Shown piece after piece: positions 5,885 through 5,891 of a stretch of 5,891 bases of DNA. Each line of letters starts with the position of its first letter. The first letter of the stretch is position 1. Origin of the DNA: Prevotellaceae bacterium (lineage in GTDB: Bacteria > Bacteroidota > Bacteroidia > Bacteroidales > UBA932); contig JAIRLF010000076.1 in NCBI GenBank assembly GCA_031259655.1, forward strand, positions 1-5,891, read 5' to 3'. Under the pieces are notes generated by a model. It was not told the origin of the DNA, searched no databases, and worked only from the letters and a program-made list of their open reading frames with translations. The translations under genes were made by a program, and so were the position numbers.

Positions 5885-5891
5885 AATACTT

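Overview
The window looks like chromosomal DNA of a member of the Bacteroidota, probably Bacteroidales. The evidence is that the RsmG and SecG proteins read like Bacteroides-type homologues, that starts lack Shine-Dalgarno sequences and have A/T-rich leaders, and that boxes resembling the phylum's TAnnTTTG -7 promoter element are present. This placement is an inference; no search was run.

Layout. Bases 1-31 hold a possible gene end and the gap before a rightward pair: a Sfp-type 4'-phosphopantetheinyl transferase (32-673) and rsmG, the 16S rRNA m7G527 methyltransferase (677-1375), only 3 nt apart and probably cotranscribed. A 131-nt convergent gap (1376-1506) follows, with a degenerate 11-bp tandem array and no convincing terminator. 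Next is leftward metH (1507-5127), a full four-module cobalamin-dependent methionine synthase. A 347-nt gap (5128-5474) follows, packed with short repeats: an A9 tract at the metH start, 14-bp tandem units, a 27-bp perfect inverted repeat around a 105-nt centre, a 26-nt-period direct repeat, and a clear Rho-independent terminator for the next gene. Leftward secG (5475-5834) comes next, and the last 57 nt carry back-to-back promoter-like boxes around a small palindrome.

How the genes relate. All four recognisable genes are housekeeping: carrier-protein activation, ribosome modification, methionine/one-carbon metabolism and protein export. They do not form one pathway. MetH makes methionine, the precursor of the S-adenosylmethionine used by RsmG and by MetH's own reactivation module, but nothing here shows coordinated control.

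I do not see an undescribed multi-gene system. The parts worth a second look are the two gaps, which share an exact 15-mer and look like members or debris of a dispersed intergenic repeat family, and a few small gene-level oddities: a C-terminal tail on RsmG, a short MetH C-terminus next to a 7-base homopolymer, and an internal 18-nt duplication in the first SecG membrane helix.
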